Source: Salisapilia sapeloensis
Taxonomy: Eukaryota; Oomycota; Peronosporomycetes; Peronosporales; Salisapiliaceae
Assembly: GCA_023334545.1 (NCBI GenBank)
Contig: JAADVB010000146.1
Coordinates: 1-47,455, forward strand
Reading direction: 5' to 3'
Length of the DNA: 47,455 nt
Made by a program: the position numbers and the translations under genes. How positions within the stretch are numbered: the first letter of the stretch is position 1; each line of letters begins with the position of its first letter. Below the pieces are notes generated by a model. It was not told where the DNA came from. It did not search any database and saw only the letters and a program-made list of their open reading frames with translations. Positions 20,036-30,771 of the stretch are shown in pieces.

Positions 20036-20851
20036 ATGATGAACGATCCAAGTGGCGGAAGCCCATGGTTCACAGGCTCTGATGGTTATGCCCAGCCGCA
20101 GTATACCAATGCATCCTTCTCTAGTGCCCCAGGGAGCAATAATGGTCGCCAGACGGGTGGAAACCTCAATGCCACGAACGAATATGCGCCTCCCATGGAC
20201 ATGGATGAGGAGGATTATGCGAACGAACCACCGCTACTAGAAGGTAGCTTGCTGTCTATCAGTTTATAGATGCATGGAAGCTAATGGGATGTATAGAGCT
20301 GGGCATTAACTTTGAGCACATCTGGGTGAAGACCCAGTCGGTCCTTTTACCGACGAAACAGATCAATGAGCACATTCTCGACGATGCCGATCTCGCCGGT
20401 CCGCTCGTCTTTTGCTTCATATTTGGCATGTGCCTCCTACTCGTACCTATCCATCTACTAGTCTACCTTTATCACCTCTTATATACCTATGCATTAGGCT
20501 GCTAAAGTTCACTTTGGCTATATCTACGGATTTGGCGTCCTCTCATGCCTCTTCATGTACTTGCTAATGAACCTCTTGTCTCCCGAGAGGTCCATCGACA
20601 TCTACCGCGTGTGTTCCGTCCTTGGCTACTGTCTCCTCCCGATCATTGCTCTCGCAGCCGTGAACATTTTGATTTCGGTGAAAGACTTAGGTCTGATCGG
20701 TTTCGCCGTCGCGAGTCTCTCGATCCTCTGGAGTACACACACTGCTTCGAGGTTTTTCGAAAAAGCTTTGCACATGAGTGAACAGAAGTACTTGGTCATG
20801 TACCCGACAGCGTTAGTCTACAGCTGCTTTGTCCTGATCGCGGTCTTTTAA
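20036..20851 (+). CDS. YIPF5: YIP1-family membrane protein, YIPF5-like
   Basis: Predicted 235 residues from three exons: 20036..20243, 20297..20442 and 20498..20851, with introns of 53 and 55 nt. All phases fit. The N-terminal 65 residues are polar (Ser/Asn/Pro/Gly) and end in the family hallmark EPPLLEELGINFEHIW, which is completed only after splicing. DLAGPLVFC and FGYIYG, also YIP1 signatures, precede five hydrophobic segments, including VCSVLGYCLLPII. YIPF5/Yip1A acts in ER-Golgi traffic, binding YIF1 and Rab/Ypt GTPases. Three raw frames cover it and each alone looks like an unrelated fragment. It fits functionally with the Rab regulators elsewhere in the window, though such a grouping is probably coincidental. 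Confidence 0.92.
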
Positions 20852-20960
20852 TACACCTTTCTTTTTCTTTTTCTTTTGTTTTCTTTTGTATTTCTTTTTT
20901 ACAGTATATACAACTTTTTTATTTTTATACTTATTTCAAAAACTTTATTGATTCATTGAC
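20852..20960. other. T-rich convergent 3' region
   Basis: These 109 bp between convergent stop codons contain a long pyrimidine tract (repeated ttttct units around 20860-20925). It probably serves as the 3' end signal region for both transcripts. Confidence 0.4.
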
Positions 20961-23922
20961 TTAGGAAAGTAAGAGGAGTGTATGGCTACCACCACACTCC
21001 ATCTTGGTAACACGTTGCTGTCGATCCATCGAGGCAGTCGTTTCACCAGAGCTTAAGACGACTTCGCCATTCCGATACAAGATCGCGTAGTGGTTCTCAC
21101 CACTCGACACGGCCGTCGGGACACTACTCACGGTCTCTCCGATCTCGACGTGCTTTGGGAAGAGTGGGAGTTCATCGTCTTCGTCCTCCACGATCGACTC
21201 GGCCGGGTCTTTCCCACACACAAAGACCCACGCCTCGCCCTTCCTCTTCGTGGCGACGAGGAAGAGCATGAAGGACGCACCCGCCGCAACTTGGAGGACC
21301 CGGATTTGGTCACTCGGCGCGAGTGCCATCACCTGCTTGGGTTCGCCCACATCCATCCAACATCCATGCCCAAGCTGTCCACTATCTCCTCTCCCCCACG
21401 TGAACACTGCGCCAGAGAAGGTAACGGCCATGGATTGCGACGGCCCAGCTCGGATACAAGCGACGCCATCACGATACTGGACGTCATCCCATCGTTCAAC
21501 TAACCAACAAGTCGCAACGCTGCCTACCTCTTTCTTATTACTAGCTCTACCTAGTTGTCCGTATTCGTTGCTTCCCCAGGAAAAGAGCTCTCCATCCGAC
21601 GATAGGACGAGGGAATGGTACTCGCCACACGCAACTTGCGTCATGAACGTGCCTTTCACAGCTTGCACGATCGTCGGTCGAGCGATCGGGAGAGACGCTT
21701 TCGCCGCGACGTCAAGGCCTAATTGAAAGTGCGAGTTGCTTCCCCATGCCAAGACATGTCCATTCACATCCGTCGCCAACGCATGATACGAGCCACATGC
21801 CACCTCCTTGATCTGGAGGTTGGCGAGACTGCTTACCCGCTGCGGTTCCTCCACACGTCGCATCCAACCAGGGCCAGAGCGATGGAGACTACGATCTCCC
21901 CACGTGTACAAGTGTCCATCCGTCGTGACGACGGCAAAGAATCGATTGCCGACGCCAACGCTATGGATCGTCTGGTCCTGGAAGGCAGCTGCATCAACGG
22001 AGAGGAATCCTCCACGTTCAACTAGCGTCGTGTAGGACTGGTCTGTCCCGTCACTATCTTCACTATTCCCTCCTTCGGTACTCGTTTCCGAGATGAACCA
22101 ATCACCTAGTATCAAAAGTTGTTGACTAAAAGGACAAGGTGGCTCCTCTAGATCGTCTAGCTCTTTATGAGGTTGTATGTCTATATCTATCGCTTGACTA
22201 GTCGGTTGTAAGCTCTGGACGATTTGTCCATATGCATATTCTGTTTCACATCGAGGGATTATAAAGGAAGACGATGGGACGAGGACGAGATCATCGTCAC
22301 TAGATCTAGATGGAGGATGGGCACGTAGAAGAAAGTATTCCAAGGCGACTTGGAAAGTTGCAAGAGTATACCCGAGCGTTGTGCTGTTCGAATTGATGAA
22401 ATGGAACTTGGTCACGTACTCGAGTGTAGATGCCAGGGGAAAGGTATGTGGCCAAGGTGTTTCTTTCATACCACTCTCTTGATAGGAAAGAGCACAGGCT
22501 TTGACGAAAGCTTGGACGAGGACGTATAAGAGTTCATCGAGAATGTCGTCTGTACTGAGTTCCAACCAGTCTATTCGCTTAGATGAGTAGAGCTAGAAGA
22601 AGGAGAGAGGAAGGACAAGTACCTAGAGACAAACGACGTTGACGTAGACGCTTCGTGACAGACGCATGGATGAGGTCGATGCAGTTTTTAAGAGCTAAAA
22701 GCATGTCTAGAGGTGTCTTTCGGTCAAAGACACAGAGAAGTGCATCCCGTGCATCTCTTCCGTCGATCTAGTAGACATTAGTACAAGTATGAGCTTGTGG
22801 TGTAGGTAAAAGAGTACTTGGAATTCTGGTCGAATGCCAAAGTCTTGTGGCGTACAGTGCCGCATGCCATGTAAGAGATGTGCGAGGTCGGTATCTTGTT
22901 GCCGACAAGTGTCTTGGACACGTAAGAAGAGCGTGTCGTAGATGTTTTCCATTAAATAGCACTCGACGACTTGTTGCATCGGGAGCATCATGTCTGTACG
23001 TGTGTCTTGGTCGGAAATACCTGCTAAAGCACTGTTTTCTAATAACTGTTGGACACTTTCTTCCCATACTTCTTCTAAGACGTTGGGAAGAGAAGCTGCA
23101 TGCTCGAGATAAGCTTCTGGATTCGAGCACAGGTCATGGATTTCATGGATGGTTTCATCCAGATCGGTAAACAAAAGTTCATATTCAGGAAAAGAACGAA
23201 GTAAAGCAGTGTAACGACGAAAAGTAGCGACGTCCATCTCGTTCGGATCTTCTGGGAGCTCGAGACCACCGGAGAGTGGACGACTGACGTGTAAGATCTT
23301 GATCTGAGGCTAGAAATTAGCTTATAAAGTAAGTATTTACTAGTAAACAGTGTATACCTGCTGGTGGTGGATCTGTCGGTCTTCTGTGAGCAAGATACGC
23401 ACTTGCCTTTGATCCGAGAAACCCCATTTCGTGTGTACGTGAGAGCCGAGGATGGATACATATCGTCCTAAGGATACAAGAATGTTTATACATGCTTTTT
23501 GAGTCTATTGTAGCCAAAGAGGACCATCGAGAGTGACGTATTCACCCGGTTGTGCAGTGTCTTCGTCTTCAGGAGGCACGAGGAAGTGCATTTTGATGTC
23601 TTTACTCGACAATGGCGGCTCTGCGACCAGTGATCGTTGTTGGGGTACACATAAGAGACCTTTGGGTGGTATTTCTACTAGCCTTTCACGCAATGCGTCC
23701 TCGAGCGCCTGGAGAAATGCATGCTTCATCGAGCTCAATAATAAGTTCTTCCTTGCTTGCTTCTTTTGATGTTCCACTTAATAAATATATGTCTTGTATA
23801 AGATAAAGATAAAGAAAAAGAAAAGAGGAGGATGCAGAGGCAGGAAGGATACGCTGTTCGATGAGACGAACGTATCTTGCTTGTGGATAGATATGTGGTA
23901 TGCATGCTGTGATGTATATCAT
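20961..23922 (-). CDS. VPS9 / RCC1 fusion protein, predicted Rab5-type exchange factor
   Basis: Predicted six exons: 23922..23853, 23776..23525, 23467..23358, 23309..22818, 22767..22623 and 22570..20961; introns 48-76 nt; 892 residues. The last three exons are certain. They join in phase to rebuild a VPS9 domain (about residues 205-420): CYLMENIYDTLF, then TPLDMLLALKNC, then STDDILDELLYVL and GYTLATFQVAL, with the catalytic Asp and Tyr of the family. About six RCC1 blades follow (WGSNEYGQLG, WGRGDSGQLG and others). The N-terminus has a coiled coil, and around RYVSILGSH a PH-like segment. Exons 1 and 2 and the GTCCTC donor at 23524 are less certain. VPS9 domains activate Rab5-class GTPases on endosomes. 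The layout recalls animal alsin (RCC1 plus VPS9), but the order is reversed. Confidence 0.82.
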
Positions 23923-24266
23923 GCGTTCATCCTGGTTTGGTTAAATGATGAAAAGATGTGATCATCCGGTCGTACTTGAAGTAGCCAGATCGAGGATAAG
24001 TAGGAAGAGCATTTGCTTCTGGACTTGTCACTACTGAGCTGGTCTTGCCATACGCTACAAAGACGTAAAAGTATGCTCTTTATAGCAACATGACGATAGG
24101 AAAGGTAGAAGTACGAAGGTAGATACGACCATCATACCCGAATCGAAAGCATAGCGACAGGATCTCCAAAAGAAAAGAAAAGAGGTTGAAGTTGATGGAA
24201 ACGTGTTGTGATAGGTCAAAAAGGAGTCTATGACGCAGTATCTACGAATCCGCGGCTGAAGTAGCT
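23923..24266. other. Spacer upstream of the VPS9 gene and downstream of BCAT
   Basis: 344 bp. Minus-strand open stretches here could include a further 5' exon of the VPS9 gene: an AG acceptor lies just before GATGAACGC near 23931, in phase with the first called exon. I could not find a supporting start codon, so the gene's 5' end stays open. Confidence 0.4.
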
Positions 24267-25719
24267 CTAGTCGATGCGGACCGACCACGGATGCTCCTTG
24301 CGGCCGTACTGGATGTCCTGCAGCTCATCCCAGAGACGCTCGGCGAGCATACCAGCCTTGCCGCTCTTGCCTGTGAGCGGAATGTCGAGGTCCTGACCTT
24401 GGTAGCTAATGGCCTTGACTGGCGTCACGATGCATGCCGTGCCACATCCAAAGACTTCCTTCACGCGTCCTTCATCCACTGCTTTCTTGACCTCTGGCAT
24501 GGTGAATTTACGTTCCGAGACCTTGAATTCCCCCCATCCACGAGTCAATTCCAAGATCGAGTCTCTTGTGACACCCGGGAGAATGTCACCACGAGTCAGT
24601 GGCGGTGTCACGAGCTCATCTTCGCCCTCTTCGTTCACCCAATGCATCATGAGGTTCATTGTGCCCACTTCAGTTACTTCATGGTCATCTCCAAAGAGCC
24701 ACAAGTTCTGCGCGTAGCCTTGGTTGCCAGCTTCAATCTGAGGCAAGATACCAGGCGCATAGTTTCCACCAACCTTGAAGCCACCAGTGCCACCCGGCCA
24801 CGCTCGGACGTAGTGATCTGTCGCGAGGAGCTTGACGGCGTTGAAACCTTCCGGATAGTATGGACCGACGGGAGATAGGATGACAAAGATTTTGGCTTTA
24901 GAGGATTGGCCGACACCAATGTGATCATCCGTGCTGATGCCAGTCGGACGAATGTACAGCGAGTACCCGTCGCCTTCGGGCACCCAGTCCTTGTCGAGCT
25001 TAATGAGCTCTCTAGAGTAGATTTAGTATAGAACGAGAGATGGATGTACATTTAGCTTACTTGATGCATTCGACGAGCTGCTCGCCGTCAAAGGTGGGGA
25101 GCAAGAGGCGCGCCATGGATGTGTTCATGCGCTTCATGTTCATGTCTGGACGGAAGAGACGAACGTCTCCGTTCGGGTCGACGTATGCCTTCATACCTTC
25201 AAAGCACTGTATACAAATGAGAAGTGATAGCGATTTGGTAGAGATTTTAGGAGTACTTCGAGAGCATAGTGGAGAGCAGCACTGGCCGGATGTAATTCGA
25301 GCGAGCCAAATGGACTAAACCATGGGTCAATAGGATGCTGATCAGTACGTGGGAGGAGAATAAGTACCGAATGACAGGGTTGCTCCATCCTTTACCGCCT
25401 TCATAGTCCACTTCGAGCATGTGGTCCGTGAAGGATTTGCCAAATTTAAGTTGATCCTTGGGTAGTTTCGGCTAGTTACAGGCGTGAATTAGTGGTAGAA
25501 TCGAGGTAGGATGATAAAAATGTCTACCTTAGGTTCTGTCGTCTTTTGGATTTGAATATTGGCCACCTAGAGCATTATGATAGGTATCAAAGGAATGATA
25601 CAATCGATATGGTCGTCAACGTGTACATTCACATCGCCAATGGCTGCAGAGGAAAAGCGAGCCAATTGTGTAGTCGAGATACGTGCCGAAGTTCGGCGGA
25701 GGACATTTGCTGGCAACAT
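24267..25719 (-). CDS. BCAT: Mitochondrial branched-chain amino acid aminotransferase
   Basis: Predicted six exons: 25719..25633 (or ..25627), 25566..25528, 25471..25368, 25314..25257, 25206..25061 and 25011..24267; about 392 residues. The N-terminus, [20 protein letters not shown], is Arg/Ser/Thr-rich without acids, as in a mitochondrial targeting peptide. Conserved blocks rebuilt by splicing: [34 protein letters not shown] and [18 protein letters not shown]. The PLP-binding Lys lies in FKVGGNYAP, and [13 protein letters not shown] follows. The enzyme transfers amino groups between Leu/Ile/Val and 2-oxoglutarate. The end of exon 1 is ambiguous, since two in-phase donors (GTGAAT, GTACAC) lie 6 nt apart. 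Introns are 49-66 nt. Confidence 0.93.
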
Positions 25720-26187
25720 ATTCCTTGTGATGTACGTGTAGAAAGCTAGAATGAACTGGTGGCTGCTTTGTAATGGCCAAACACCTCAGCAAGAAGATTA
25801 GATGAGGGATGTAGAAGTAGGGTGGCATACAATTTCCAAGTATAAATATATTTTACGACACTCCACAAGAAATTCCCATGTGCGAGTAGAAGAGTGCGTC
25901 ATCGGATCTTGAAGAGATGTAGCGCAGAGATGGAAACACCAATGACAAAGTTTAAAGATAGAGTTGTGAAACTGATCCTAGCAAGCTTGAGTACGTGGAT
26001 AATGATGTAGACCATGTATACTATTACTTAGAATAGGCTATCGAGGACGAGTGCACTAGATGACTATAAATAGCTACTCGTGTCTCTCCAACGTCTTCCG
26101 TTTTATCCTCGGGCCATTCGACATTTTGCACGGTGCCAGCGACAGCTACCCTTCGACAGCAGTTAAGAACTGAAAGACTAGAACAAC
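25720..26187. promoter_or_regulatory. Divergent intergenic region, BCAT / Ala-Pro-rich gene
   Basis: 468 bp between divergent start codons. A TATAAATA sequence at 26065-26072 lies about 115 bp upstream of the plus-strand ATG and is the best TATA-box candidate in the window. No gene was seen. Confidence 0.5.
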
Positions 26188-26562
26188 ATGGGAGGTGCCA
26201 GTTCTGTGATCGCAAACACGCCGTACGACGCCGATAAATTCCAACAGTCAAAGACAGTCATGGAGTCCGGCGCCGACGACGCCGAAAAGTTTACCAAGCT
26301 CAAGGAGATCTGGGCTCCACCCGGTGAAGCTGCCGGTGAAGCTGCGGGTGAAGCCACCGGTGACGCCGCAGCTCCTCCCGCGGAAGCCCCGGCAGCCGAA
26401 GCGCCCCCAGCCGAAGTGCCACCAGCCGACGCCCCTCCAGCCGATGCTGCAGCTACAGAAACGCCGGCAGAAGCTGCCCCGGCAGCGGAAGCTCCAGCAG
26501 AGAATGCCGCTCCTGCAGAGCCTCCAAAGGAAGCGGAAGCTGCTCCAGCAGAAGCTCAATAA
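26188..26562 (+). CDS. Small Ala/Pro/Glu-rich protein with N-myristoylation signal
   Basis: 124 residues, single exon. The start MGGASSVI fits the N-myristoyltransferase consensus (Gly2, small residue at 5, Ser at 6), so the protein is likely lipid-anchored to membranes. Residues 10-50 form an ordinary, partly charged segment (YDADKFQQSKTV, EKFTKLKEIWAPP). The rest is low complexity: imperfect repeats of Ala, Pro and Glu (EAPPAE, DAPPAD, EAAPAAEAP), with four GEAAGEA-like units at the start. No known family recognised. The antisense frame is also open, as expected from repetitive GC-rich coding sequence. A TATA-like box upstream and strong codon structure support it as a real, possibly abundant protein. 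Confidence 0.72.
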   Translation: MGGASSVIANTPYDADKFQQSKTVMESGADDAEKFTKLKEIWAPPGEAAGEAAGEATGDAAAPPAEAPAAEAPPAEVPPADAPPADAAATETPAEAAPAAEAPAENAAPAEPPKEAEAAPAEAQ

Positions 26563-26942
26563 CGTCCTTTACTGACCAATTTGAAGGCATTTCCTCTCTT
26601 GCTCATCGACATGACTAGATAAACATTGTCATGTCCATCTAAACTAGCAAGCATAGAACTTGTATGCCTCGTTGTACATGGCTCAAGTAGTTTCCACTCT
26701 TTCCAACTTGCAATACAAATTCTTTAATCCAACTCATGTGCATTCCACCTGAAGTTTTACTCAGATGCGTGGCATTCTGTGACTTAGCATTGGAACCAAC
26801 AATTTCGTCACTTACATATATACAGAGGAGACCGTCGATCTCTACTACTTTTTCGCTGCGCCGTGATCGACCGCGCAGCTTTCTTCCTCTATCTTATACA
26901 GTTTCTACACGATCAATCGTATACGCTATAAATTCTACTCCA
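26563..26942. other. Intergenic region and eIF4G leader
   Basis: 380 bp. The eIF4G frame is open upstream to 26736, but those 69 codons are not like the rest of the protein, and the ATG at 26943 is followed at once by conserved features, so this is taken as promoter and 5' UTR. Confidence 0.5.
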
Positions 26943-29369
26943 ATGACTGCGTCAAAAGCACTGGATGGTCCGAAACCAGCTTCCAAGCTAAATGCGAATG
27001 CCAAGAGCTTTGTCTTTAGTCCAAATGCACCCGTTTGGACACCGTCAAAGCCGTTGCAATCAACACCAGCCCCAACACCAGCCCCTGCAGCAGCAGCAGC
27101 GCCATCGCCAGCTAAATCCACGTCGTCATCGACGTCCACGAGCTCGAAAGCGTCTTTAAAACCCACGGCCAAGTCCTTTGTGCCCAATGTTCAAGCCAAG
27201 CCGTTTGTCCCTCCATCTGTGCCTGTGCCAGAGACGCCGTCCACCCCTTCCAAGCCACAGGCATCAGATGTGACGCCCCCTACGTCGTCTCCATCGAAAT
27301 CCTCCGCCTCCGAGCCAGACACGGAAGAGAAGCAGGAGCCAGCACCTGCTAAGTCTTCTCTTGCTGCCTTTGCCGAGAAGGTAGAGCAGGAGCAATCGAC
27401 GAAGACTGAGGAAGAACCTGTCGTGCATGAGACGCCAGTTCCTGTCACGAGTGCAAAGGAAGAAGCCGAGAAGCGATTGGTGTACTCGATCCAGAAGCTC
27501 TTGGACATGGTACCAGCCGTGTGCCCGATGCCGGCATCTGTCGTCGACAGCATCGTCGCGTATGATAAGAACGCCAAGCCACCATCGTCGAAAGGTCCTC
27601 GTCGCTCGGATTCCTCTCGTTCGCTTCATCGCAATGCATCCTTTGGCAGTCGTCGCGGTGGTCGTGGTGGTCGTGGTCGTGGCCCAGAACCTCCATCGGA
27701 CAACTATGAGCCTCTGTCGATTAATGAAGAGACGCGTTGGAAACCAAGTAAGAGCAAGTCTCGTCTTGACACGGAAGAATCAGAGACGGACAAGGGCATA
27801 AAGGAAGCCAAGGCGATTCTGAATAAGTTATCGATTGAAAAGTTTGATCGTCTATCCGATCAATTGATTGATGTAGCCGTGCGATCAAGAGCCGTGCTTG
27901 ATGGTGTGATTGAAATGGTGTTGCAGAAGGCACAGATGGAATGGCATTTCGCGACGATGTATGCAGAGTTATGTAGTAAGATGGCACAGACGGAAATGCC
28001 GAATGTCGAGGGAGAGGACAAGTTAGATACGAATAAACTCTTCCGGAAGCTCCTGTTGTCGCAATGCCAGAAGGAATTCGAAGTCACGCCGTCGAGAGAA
28101 GGGTGGGAGGACCTGAGTGAAGATGATCGAGCCGAGAAAGAGTTGATCCTAAAGCGCGCGACGTTAGGACACATTCGATTCGTGGGTGAGTTGTATAAGC
28201 AACGGATGCTCAGCTCTCGGATCATGCACGAGTGCATCCAACGCTTGTTCGGTGACACAAATAAGCCGGATGAAGAGTCACTCGAGTGTCTTTGTAACCT
28301 CCTATCGACCATCGGACAGAAGCTCGAGGCGAGTGTGCGAGACCAAGCGGAGCTCGACCTCGTCAAGCAGTACTATGGTCTCATCCAGCGCCTCTCCAAG
28401 GTCGATAATGCTGTCCTCTGCACTCGAGTGCGGTTCATGTTGCAGGATCTATTGGAGCTCCGTCAGAATCGATGGCAGGCACGTCGGAAGGAGACGAAAG
28501 CCATGACGATCGCCGAGGTGCATGCCGAAGTGGCGAGAGAAGAGAAAGCCAAGGCCAAGGCTTCGAATACGCGATCGAATCGGAGTCAATCGACGTCTCA
28601 TTTCCCTGATCGACGTGGTGGCTCGGCATTAAATGCATGGAAGAGTCGTGGACAGAAGGATGTGGACGGATGGGAGACGGTGAAAGGTGCGAAATTGAAT
28701 AAAACGCGTAGTCAATCGGATCGTCTACCAAAGGACGATAAGGTCGTGAATGCTTTTTCGTCTCTAAAGAAGGAAGAGAAGAAGCCGGAGAAGAAGGAAT
28801 TGACGGAGAAGGAGTTTGAGAAGAAGGTGAATGGCATCTTGGAAGAGTTTGTCTCGCTTCAGGACTTGAAGGAAGCTGCGGAATCGTTGAATGAGCTAGA
28901 TAGTCGTCAACATCATGGACGTATCCCGACACAAGGATTGAATATGGGTCTAGAAAAAGGTCCGGCAGAACGTGATGCCGTGGCAAAGGTACTTGCCGAT
29001 TGGTATGTTCGTGAGATGGTGACGAAGGAGGAGATGAAGAGTGCTTTGGACGAAACGATGGAGTTTGCGGAGGATTTGGAGATTGATATCCCTAAGGCAT
29101 TGACCTACATCTCGGATATGATTGCCCCGAGTGTCGCGAATGGAGGCGTGGACCTCGTGGATCTCGTCGCAAGTGTCGAGCACTTGCGAGCGAATGGCAA
29201 AGCGGCCAAGGTTGTGGGTGGAACATTGCATCAGATGGACGAGGATGTCGTGAAGCAATTAGTTCAGGATACGCAGTTCGACCCGACATCGGTGTTGAAG
29301 GAAGAGGATCGACATGACCAAGGTCGACGAGACTTTTATCAAGAGTGGAAACTCGACTATCTCTTGTAG
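26943..29369 (+). CDS. EIF4G: eIF4G-type translation initiation factor with PAM2 motif
   Basis: 808 residues, single exon, from the ATG at 26943. Order of elements: a PAM2-like motif (SKLNANAKSFVFSP, residues about 14-28) and a weaker second one (LKPTAKSFVP); a Pro/Ser/Thr-rich disordered region; a canonical eIF4E-binding motif YSIQKLL (Y-x4-L-L) near residue 181; an RGG-type stretch (RRGGRGGRGRG); a MIF4G domain about 285-510; a charged linker; an MA3 domain about 620-780 with the terminal EWKLDYLL. eIF4G bridges the cap-binding eIF4E, the helicase eIF4A and the 40S-bound eIF3. Only one MIF4G and one MA3 are present, similar in size to plant eIFiso4G. PAM2 motifs bind the MLLE domain of poly(A)-binding protein. 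Confidence 0.92.
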   Translation: MTASKALDGPKPASKLNANAKSFVFSPNAPVWTPSKPLQSTPAPTPAPAAAAAPSPAKSTSSSTSTSSKASLKPTAKSFVPNVQAKPFVPPSVPVPETPSTPSKPQASDVTPPTSSPSKSSASEPDTEEKQEPAPAKSSLAAFAEKVEQEQSTKTEEEPVVHETPVPVTSAKEEAEKRLVYSIQKLLDMVPAVCPMPASVVDSIVAYDKNAKPPSSKGPRRSDSSRSLHRNASFGSRRGGRGGRGRGPEPPSDNYEPLSINEETRWKPSKSKSRLDTEESETDKGIKEAKAILNKLSIEKFDRLSDQLIDVAVRSRAVLDGVIEMVLQKAQMEWHFATMYAELCSKMAQTEMPNVEGEDKLDTNKLFRKLLLSQCQKEFEVTPSREGWEDLSEDDRAEKELILKRATLGHIRFVGELYKQRMLSSRIMHECIQRLFGDTNKPDEESLECLCNLLSTIGQKLEASVRDQAELDLVKQYYGLIQRLSKVDNAVLCTRVRFMLQDLLELRQNRWQARRKETKAMTIAEVHAEVAREEKAKAKASNTRSNRSQSTSHFPDRRGGSALNAWKSRGQKDVDGWETVKGAKLNKTRSQSDRLPKDDKVVNAFSSLKKEEKKPEKKELTEKEFEKKVNGILEEFVSLQDLKEAAESLNELDSRQHHGRIPTQGLNMGLEKGPAERDAVAKVLADWYVREMVTKEEMKSALDETMEFAEDLEIDIPKALTYISDMIAPSVANGGVDLVDLVASVEHLRANGKAAKVVGGTLHQMDEDVVKQLVQDTQFDPTSVLKEEDRHDQGRRDFYQEWKLDYLL

Positions 29370-29612
29370 GAACAAATATAAGCGTCCATTTTTCTGCATT
29401 GTCATGTACTTGTTTCTAGGCGTTTTTATAGTATTGAGGGAGGTTGATGTACTCGTAGAAAAGATGATCGAAACTAGAGATCTACTTGGCATGTTTCTCC
29501 ATTTCCTAGGAACAAATCCATTGTCTCGTAATTATATATTTTGTTAATTTGACATTTAGTATGTCTTTGTGTGCAATTAATATGGTGCAGTGTTTAGAAA
29601 GCGACTTTTGAC

Positions 29613-30617
29613 ATGAATATGAGGCAGGGAGAAGGGAGGTTTACGAATGCTCGTAGCCAGCAGCTTTATTACGTGTCTACGTTCCCACCGGAGGAAGAGA
29701 CTGTGAGGGGTGTGGTGCTTTTCCTGCATGGTATTGGTGAGCATGTAGGACGCTTTGAGCATGTCTACGAGACACTGTGCAAGGATGGCTTTGGCGTCTT
29801 TGCGTACGATCTCGTAAGCCATGGGAAGAGCGATAACGATCAGAAAGATGAGAGAGCGCATGTATGTGCATCGAACTTCTGTGTATAACCTAGGTAATAA
29901 CATGTCGCTAGGCTCGTGACTATAGCTACTTTGTCAACGACACGAACGCTTTCGTGCGTCATGCAAAAGACGAGCTCTTGCCGGCACTATCTGATTCCCA
30001 TGCGTCGCTCCCATGGATCATTATGGGCATGAGCTTTGGAGGACTCGTTAGCATCTCGACGCTACTAAGTCGCGAACATACGTTCCAAGGACTTGTCCTC
30101 GCCGCTCCAGCAGTCGGTGTCGAGATGACTCCCATCCTGACGATCCAGTCGTGGTTCGCCAAGCCGCTGTCGGTCTTGATGCCCACCGCGCGGATCGTCC
30201 CGGGCGTCAACCTCGAAGGTACATCTGTGGAACCTTGTACCAGTAATGTACTCATTCTAGGTAGGTCTATCCCGCGATAAGGCATTTGTCGAGGACTATA
30301 TGAAGGATCCTTTGGTGTCTACGGACATGATGACGGTGCGCATGGGCGAGCAGATCATGTCTGCTCAAAAGAATGTGCAGAAGGATGCGAGTTGGAAGAG
30401 TGAAGGCGGTATCTTGTCAGATGTACCAGTTTTGATGGTACAAGGCGGTGCTGATAAAGTCGTGAGCGTCGATGTGAACAAGACATTTAGTCAAGAGATC
30501 GTGTCGAAAGATAGCGAGTATAAGGAATATCCAGAGCTATATCATTGCATCTTCTTTGAACCAGAGAAGGATCAAGTACTTGAGTACATCACCCACTGGC
30601 TCAAGGAGCGCTTTTAA
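29613..30617 (+). CDS. Monoglyceride-lipase-like alpha/beta hydrolase, paralogue 2 (MGL2)
   Basis: Predicted 302 residues from three exons: 29613..29861, 29912..30218 and 30265..30617; introns of 50 and 46 nt, all phases fitting. Motifs: FLHGIGEHVGRF, AYDLVSHGKSD, nucleophile elbow GMSFGG, catalytic Asp in GGADKVVS and catalytic His in ELYHCIFFEPE. The N-terminus (MNMRQGEGRFTNAR) aligns with MGL3 from its RQGEG onward but lacks MGL3's first 15 or so residues. There is no signal peptide, so a cytosolic or lipid-droplet role is likely. Neither intron position is shared with MGL1 or MGL3. It stands alone between eIF4G and the tetraspan gene, without an EEP neighbour. Confidence 0.9.
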
Positions 30618-30771
30618 CACGAAAAAGAAAAGAACATGCCGGTCCTTTCCTTTTTCAAATCCTTTGGATGCACTTGATGGATTTTATTAGTATACAGTCC
30701 GAATACTTTCGTCTGTCCTACGCCCTAGTACAGAAGTCCAGAGCGTCAGCACACAAGTCGAGACACTCGGG

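Noticed and set aside
23780-23835. Pyrimidine-rich run on the minus strand (purine-rich on plus), considered as a microsatellite
   Set aside because: It lies inside the first predicted intron of the VPS9 gene just before the acceptor and is explained as a polypyrimidine tract.
26736-26942. Extension of eIF4G by 69 residues
   Set aside because: Composition differs from the rest of the protein, and conserved features begin right after the ATG at 26943.
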